A DNA stretch of 9,241 nt from JADFNO01 sp965369945 (GTDB lineage: Bacteria; Planctomycetota; Phycisphaerae; Phycisphaerales; SM1A02), in the NCBI GenBank assembly GCA_965369945.1, contig CBDUST010000182.1:1-9241 (forward strand). The letters are read 5' to 3'. This document shows positions 6,163 to 9,241 of this stretch, piece after piece; the stretch's first letter is position 1; the number at the start of each line of letters is the position of its first letter. The notes beneath the pieces are model-generated. The model was not told where the DNA came from, did no database searches, and worked only from the letters and a program-made list of their open reading frames with translations. Both the position numbers and the translations under genes were made by a program.

Positions 6163-7113
6163 ATGGATGAGTCGAACCAAGACAGCTTGGCCGATCCTGC
6201 GGAACCGCGGTGTATTACCTGTGGTTACGACCTGCGCTCGTTGCCCAATGAAGAAGACTGTCCGGAATGTGGCACGCCGATCGAGTTGTCTCTGCGCGGT
6301 GACCGCTTGTCACAATCTGATCCAGCGTGGGTAACGAGGCTCGCGCGCGGCCAATCGTTGCTCGTGTTGGGCATTCGACTCTGTCTGATGTTCACGGTCT
6401 CTTGGTTCGTGGCTCTGTTCTTACTATCCTTCTTGGTATTTGCCCTGGCTTTCGGTTCCAGTGTCAACATTGCGAGCTTGGCATTTGACGTTCTATTTTG
6501 GAGCTTCGGCGTTGCGCTTTTCGTTGGAGTAGTCGTTACAACGATTGGATGTACACTCGTCACGATCCAAGATCCGCGCTACAGCTTGCGTGAATCGCCG
6601 ATATCGAATCGCAACGTAGCACGACACGCACTGCTGGCGATGTATGGATGTTTTGCATTTGGTTCCGTATCCGATTTCCTTCCGTTGATGGGTACCGGTT
6701 CGCGCATCCTCGTAGTTATCGTGTTCCTATCTATAGGTGTTTGCTTGACCGTCGCGCTTGTTGCTAGTCTGACTTGGTTGGCGACTCTGGCCACGCGCAT
6801 TCCGAACCACGATCTTCGATCCCGGACCATGAAATCAGCCCGTTTTTTTCGATGGGCTATTCCAGTCTTTGTTCTTCTGTTTGTCATCCCGGTGGGTTTT
6901 GCGTGGCCTCCCGCGCCTGCCGCAGCTGGAGGAGCGTTGACTGGCCCGGTGATTTTGGAATCTGTGTGGGGTTGCGCTAATATGGTGGTTGCCGCTGTCA
7001 TCCTGATCGGATCGGTTCGGATGTACAAGGACCTTTGCAGATATCGCACTGCATTCCGCAGGTGTGCAACCGAAGCAAATGCTGCCAACACCGAGAAGCC
7101 CTTGACCGGTTAG
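6163..7113 (+). CDS. Zinc-ribbon multi-pass membrane protein (unknown function)
   Basis: This 316-residue protein has an N-terminal cytoplasmic zinc ribbon: C17 and C20 in CITCGYDLR, and C33 and C36 in CPECG. Several hydrophobic segments follow, at roughly 66-98, 105-135, 155-178, 182-210, 229-250 and 262-286, ending in a short basic/polar tail. Proteins with this CxxCGYDLR...CPECG head joined to membrane segments are abundant in Planctomycetota, but their function is generally unknown; a sensing or assembly role would be a guess. ATG 6163 is preferred over the in-frame TTG at 6154, because the TTG adds only three residues and neither has a strong SD. Base composition is more AT- and T-rich than the neighbours, as expected for membrane segments. 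Its stop codon overlaps the serA stop codon on the other strand. Confidence 0.85.
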   Translation: MDESNQDSLADPAEPRCITCGYDLRSLPNEEDCPECGTPIELSLRGDRLSQSDPAWVTRLARGQSLLVLGIRLCLMFTVSWFVALFLLSFLVFALAFGSSVNIASLAFDVLFWSFGVALFVGVVVTTIGCTLVTIQDPRYSLRESPISNRNVARHALLAMYGCFAFGSVSDFLPLMGTGSRILVVIVFLSIGVCLTVALVASLTWLATLATRIPNHDLRSRTMKSARFFRWAIPVFVLLFVIPVGFAWPPAPAAAGGALTGPVILESVWGCANMVVAAVILIGSVRMYKDLCRYRTAFRRCATEANAANTEKPLTG

Positions 7114-8753
7114 ACCTCGCTCAGCTGAACACTCGCCACGTTTAGAATTCCGGGGGCGGCGCGCAGCTCGTCGAGCAATTCAACCGTCGGAGCTTCGTCG
7201 AGCTTGAGGATCATCATGGCGATTGTCTTGCCTGTTGCGTCGTCGGTGTTGCGACCGATCACCATCTCCGCGATGTTCACATCGGCGCTGCCGAACAGTT
7301 GGCCGACCAAACCGATCCGTCCGGGTTGATCGTTGTTGGTCAGCAGGACCATGTGCCCGGCTGGGACGATGTCCATCGCATATCCATCCAGGTGCGTGAC
7401 GCGCGGCAGGTCGTCTGCGTAGATCGCGCCCTGAACGCGATGGGAAAAGACTCCCGTCCTCCCCTTTGTTTCGCCCTTTGTTTGGAGTTGGATTGAGAGG
7501 CGATCTTCGCCGTGGTCTGCGGCGATAGTTGTTTGCATGTCGATATGTCGTTGCTCGGCAATCAGCGCAGCGTTGATGACGTTGACCGGGTCGTCCAGGT
7601 GTCGAGAGAGCAATTGGGCCAGCGCGTATCGGGCGATGGTGTCCGCCGGCCCCGCTAAGGTCTCGCCGCGCACAGTGATGTGAACGGAGTGCAGCGGTTC
7701 GCGCCCCACCACAGCATCCAGCAGCGCGATCATCCGTGCACTGAGATCGACAAACGCTTGCTGGCGATCCGTAAGATCAAGGCTCAATCCGCCGGCATTG
7801 ACCGCGCCGATCATTCCTTCGCCGCGCAAGTAAGTCACCAGTGCTCGGCAAGCATCGACAGCTACAGCTTCCTGGGCCTCTACTGTTGACGCACCCAAAT
7901 GTGGCGTGGTCAGAATCTTGGGGTGATTGCGCAACGGACTGTCCGGCGGTGGTGGCTCCTGCTCGAACACATCAAGCGCTGCACCGCCGCACTGCCCCGA
8001 CTCTAACGCCTTCAACAGCGCCTTTTCATCGACAATCCCACCGCGTGACGCGTTGATAACGAGAATACCCGGCTTGGCTTTGGCGAAACCGGCCTCGTCC
8101 AGCATTCCCGAGGTCGTTTCAGTCTTCGGAACGTGGAAGCTGACAATATCCGCCTGGCTAATCAACTCGTCGAACGAATCGATCAACGTGACTTGACCCT
8201 CCAGCATTGACTTGGCGTTGATCATCGGATCGTGCGCGATCACCTTCATGCCGAACGCTAGGGCGCGGTGGGCAAGCGTTTGACCAATGCGACCGATGCC
8301 AACGATGCCCAGCGTCTTGCCTTGTAATTGCCTGCCGGTGAACTTGCTGCGGTCCCATCCACCGGCTGCGATCGTGGCATGGGCTGGGCCGATGTTGCGC
8401 GCCAGGGCGATCATCAGCGCGAAGGCGTGTTCCGCGGTGGTGACCGTGCTGGCTGATGCGGTATTCATCACAGCCACACCCAGGCGCGTGGCGGTGGGCA
8501 GATCGACGTTGTCCACACCAACGCCGGCTCGCACGATCGCCCGCAGTTGTGAATCGCCATCGGCTGCGCATTGCTCCAGTACGTCGGCGGTGATTTTGAC
8601 AGCGGATCGCACCAACACGCCGTCGTGTGATCGCAGGGCCTGGGCGAGTTCAGCTCCGGCCAGCCCGGTCTGGACGGTCAGTTGGACATCGTCCTGGGCT
8701 TTGAGGAAGGCTGCCCCTTCGTCTGCTAGTTTGTCGGCGATGAGGATTCGCAT
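7110..8753 (-). CDS. serA: D-3-phosphoglycerate dehydrogenase (long, ACT-domain form)
   Basis: SerA oxidises 3-phosphoglycerate to 3-phosphohydroxypyruvate with NAD+, the first committed step of serine synthesis, in the cytoplasm. The 547-residue protein is the long form. The substrate-binding domain is split (about 1-98 and 285-315). The nucleotide-binding domain shows GIVGIGRIG (G152, G154, G157) and D175 in AHDP, marking NAD preference. The catalytic set is R237 in ASRGG, E266 in EQEP and H285 in PHLGAST. An intervening (ASB) domain spans about 325-455, and a C-terminal ACT domain about 468-547 (NNDQPGRIGLVGQLF), which in other SerA proteins binds serine for feedback inhibition. The start at 8753 is supported by GGAAG (complement of 8760-8764), 6 bases upstream, and by the standard MRILIADKL beginning; a 27-residue upstream extension is rejected. 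It is divergent from rpsO, and its stop overlaps the zinc-ribbon gene stop by 4 bases. Confidence 0.97.
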   Translation of the reverse strand: MRILIADKLADEGAAFLKAQDDVQLTVQTGLAGAELAQALRSHDGVLVRSAVKITADVLEQCAADGDSQLRAIVRAGVGVDNVDLPTATRLGVAVMNTASASTVTTAEHAFALMIALARNIGPAHATIAAGGWDRSKFTGRQLQGKTLGIVGIGRIGQTLAHRALAFGMKVIAHDPMINAKSMLEGQVTLIDSFDELISQADIVSFHVPKTETTSGMLDEAGFAKAKPGILVINASRGGIVDEKALLKALESGQCGGAALDVFEQEPPPPDSPLRNHPKILTTPHLGASTVEAQEAVAVDACRALVTYLRGEGMIGAVNAGGLSLDLTDRQQAFVDLSARMIALLDAVVGREPLHSVHITVRGETLAGPADTIARYALAQLLSRHLDDPVNVINAALIAEQRHIDMQTTIAADHGEDRLSIQLQTKGETKGRTGVFSHRVQGAIYADDLPRVTHLDGYAMDIVPAGHMVLLTNNDQPGRIGLVGQLFGSADVNIAEMVIGRNTDDATGKTIAMMILKLDEAPTVELLDELRAAPGILNVASVQLSEV

Positions 8754-8835
8754 CCGATTCTTCCAGTCAAGGCCTTGCGGGCTCTTGCGATTGCTGCCCT
8801 CCCAAAACAGGTGTCGAGCACTGCTTGGGGCCACT

Positions 8836-8865
8836 TTGGACGATCTGCACCGAACTGGCTAGAAT
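8836..8865 (+). promoter_or_regulatory. Sigma-70-like promoter for rpsO
   Basis: TTGGAC (8836-8841) and TAGAAT (8860-8865) are separated by 18 bases and match the -35 and -10 consensus at 4/6 and 5/6 positions or close to it. Transcription would start near 8872, giving a leader of about 40 bases before rpsO. The -10 lies inside the palindrome GGCTA-GAA-TAGCC (8857-8869), so the complementary strand also carries TATTCT, possibly serving serA. Confidence 0.5.
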
Positions 8866-8893
8866 AGCCGCTTCCGAGACTACGCGTGCCAAT

Positions 8894-8913
8894 GAGAGGA
8901 TACGACGACGACG
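8894..8913 (+). promoter_or_regulatory. Distant SD plus (ACG)4 spacer of rpsO
   Basis: GAGAGGA at 8894-8900 is the only SD-like sequence for rpsO. It is followed by a T and four ACG triplets (8902-8913) that run directly into the ATG at 8914. The 13-base spacing is unusually wide. Confidence 0.5.
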
Positions 8914-9183
8914 ATGACTATCGCCGCCGAAGCAAAAACGCAGTTGATTCAGGACTACCAGCGCAAAGAGGGAGATTCCGGATCCCCCGAGGTGCAGATC
9001 GCGATCCTGACCCACCGCATACATGGCCTGACCGAACACCTGCAAACCCACAAGCACGACTACGCCTCGCAGCGAGGTCTGGTGTTGATGGTCGGCAAAC
9101 GAAACCGTTTGTTGCGGTATATCGCGCGAACCAGGCGCAGCGACTATCAAGCGTTGATCAAGCGACTCGGCTTGCGGAAGTAG
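8914..9183 (+). CDS. rpsO: Small ribosomal subunit protein uS15
   Basis: S15 binds 16S rRNA early in 30S assembly at the central-domain three-way junction and contributes to a bridge with the 50S subunit. The 89-residue product has the normal family length and hallmarks: KTQLIQDYQ near the start, GDSGSPEVQIAILTHRI (residues 21-37), the HLQTHKHDYASQRGL loop with HKHD and RGL (about 43-57), and LMVGKRNRLLRYI followed by YQALIKRLGLR at the C-terminus. ATG 8914 is the only plausible start, because a TGA sits in frame at 8893-8895. The nearest SD (GAGAGGA, 8894-8900) is 13 bases from the ATG, longer than optimal, with (ACG)4 filling the space. In many bacteria S15 represses its own mRNA through leader structure and pnp follows; the window ends 58 bases after the stop, too early to see it. 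Confidence 0.97.
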   Translation: MTIAAEAKTQLIQDYQRKEGDSGSPEVQIAILTHRIHGLTEHLQTHKHDYASQRGLVLMVGKRNRLLRYIARTRRSDYQALIKRLGLRK

Positions 9184-9241
9184 GCCGGATCAGTTTCTGT
9201 TGGGCGGCGGGCTGACGGTAGGTGGCAGAAGGCAAGCCACA
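9184..9241. other. Region downstream of rpsO to window end
   Basis: No complete feature is visible. GTGGC (9222-9226) and GCCAC (9236-9240) could pair as a weak hairpin, and GTG at 9222 opens a short frame (VAEGKP) to the edge, which could be the start of the next gene (pnp often follows rpsO). The evidence is too thin to call either. Confidence 0.25.

Overview
The window looks like ordinary bacterial chromosome, most likely from Planctomycetota (perhaps a Phycisphaerae-type lineage). This placement is an inference. It rests on the mixed-strand layout with little operon structure, on a membrane protein with an N-terminal CxxCGYDLR...CPECG zinc ribbon of a kind common in that phylum, and on a secreted M28 peptidase carrying an extra beta-rich C-terminal module. 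No phage, transposon, CRISPR, rRNA or tRNA signal was found.

Layout from left to right: the 5' part of prfB (release factor 2) on the minus strand, running off the left edge and interrupted by an in-frame TGA at the classic CTTTGAC programmed +1 frameshift site; an exported M28 zinc aminopeptidase on the plus strand, followed by a strong hairpin-plus-T-tract terminator; an NADPH-dependent FMN reductase-like flavoprotein on the minus strand; a class I (subgroup I-gamma) aspartate/prephenate-type aminotransferase on the plus strand; two tandem minus-strand genes for small membrane-anchored or secreted proteins with very basic tails, which appear to be distant paralogues; a zinc-ribbon multi-pass membrane protein on the plus strand; serA (3-phosphoglycerate dehydrogenase) on the minus strand; and rpsO (ribosomal protein S15) on the plus strand, with its promoter in the divergent gap shared with serA.

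Functionally the window mixes translation (RF2, S15), amino-acid biosynthesis (SerA, aminotransferase), redox metabolism and envelope functions. The genes are mostly separate units in convergent or divergent pairs and do not form one pathway.

The most notable items are the RF2 frameshift site, which lacks the usual upstream Shine-Dalgarno-like stimulator, and the paralogous pair of basic-tailed small proteins, which I cannot assign to any known family. Smaller regulatory curiosities are a GNRA-capped palindrome ahead of the zinc-ribbon gene, a symmetric -10 element between serA and rpsO, and an (ACG)4 run between the rpsO ribosome binding site and its start codon.
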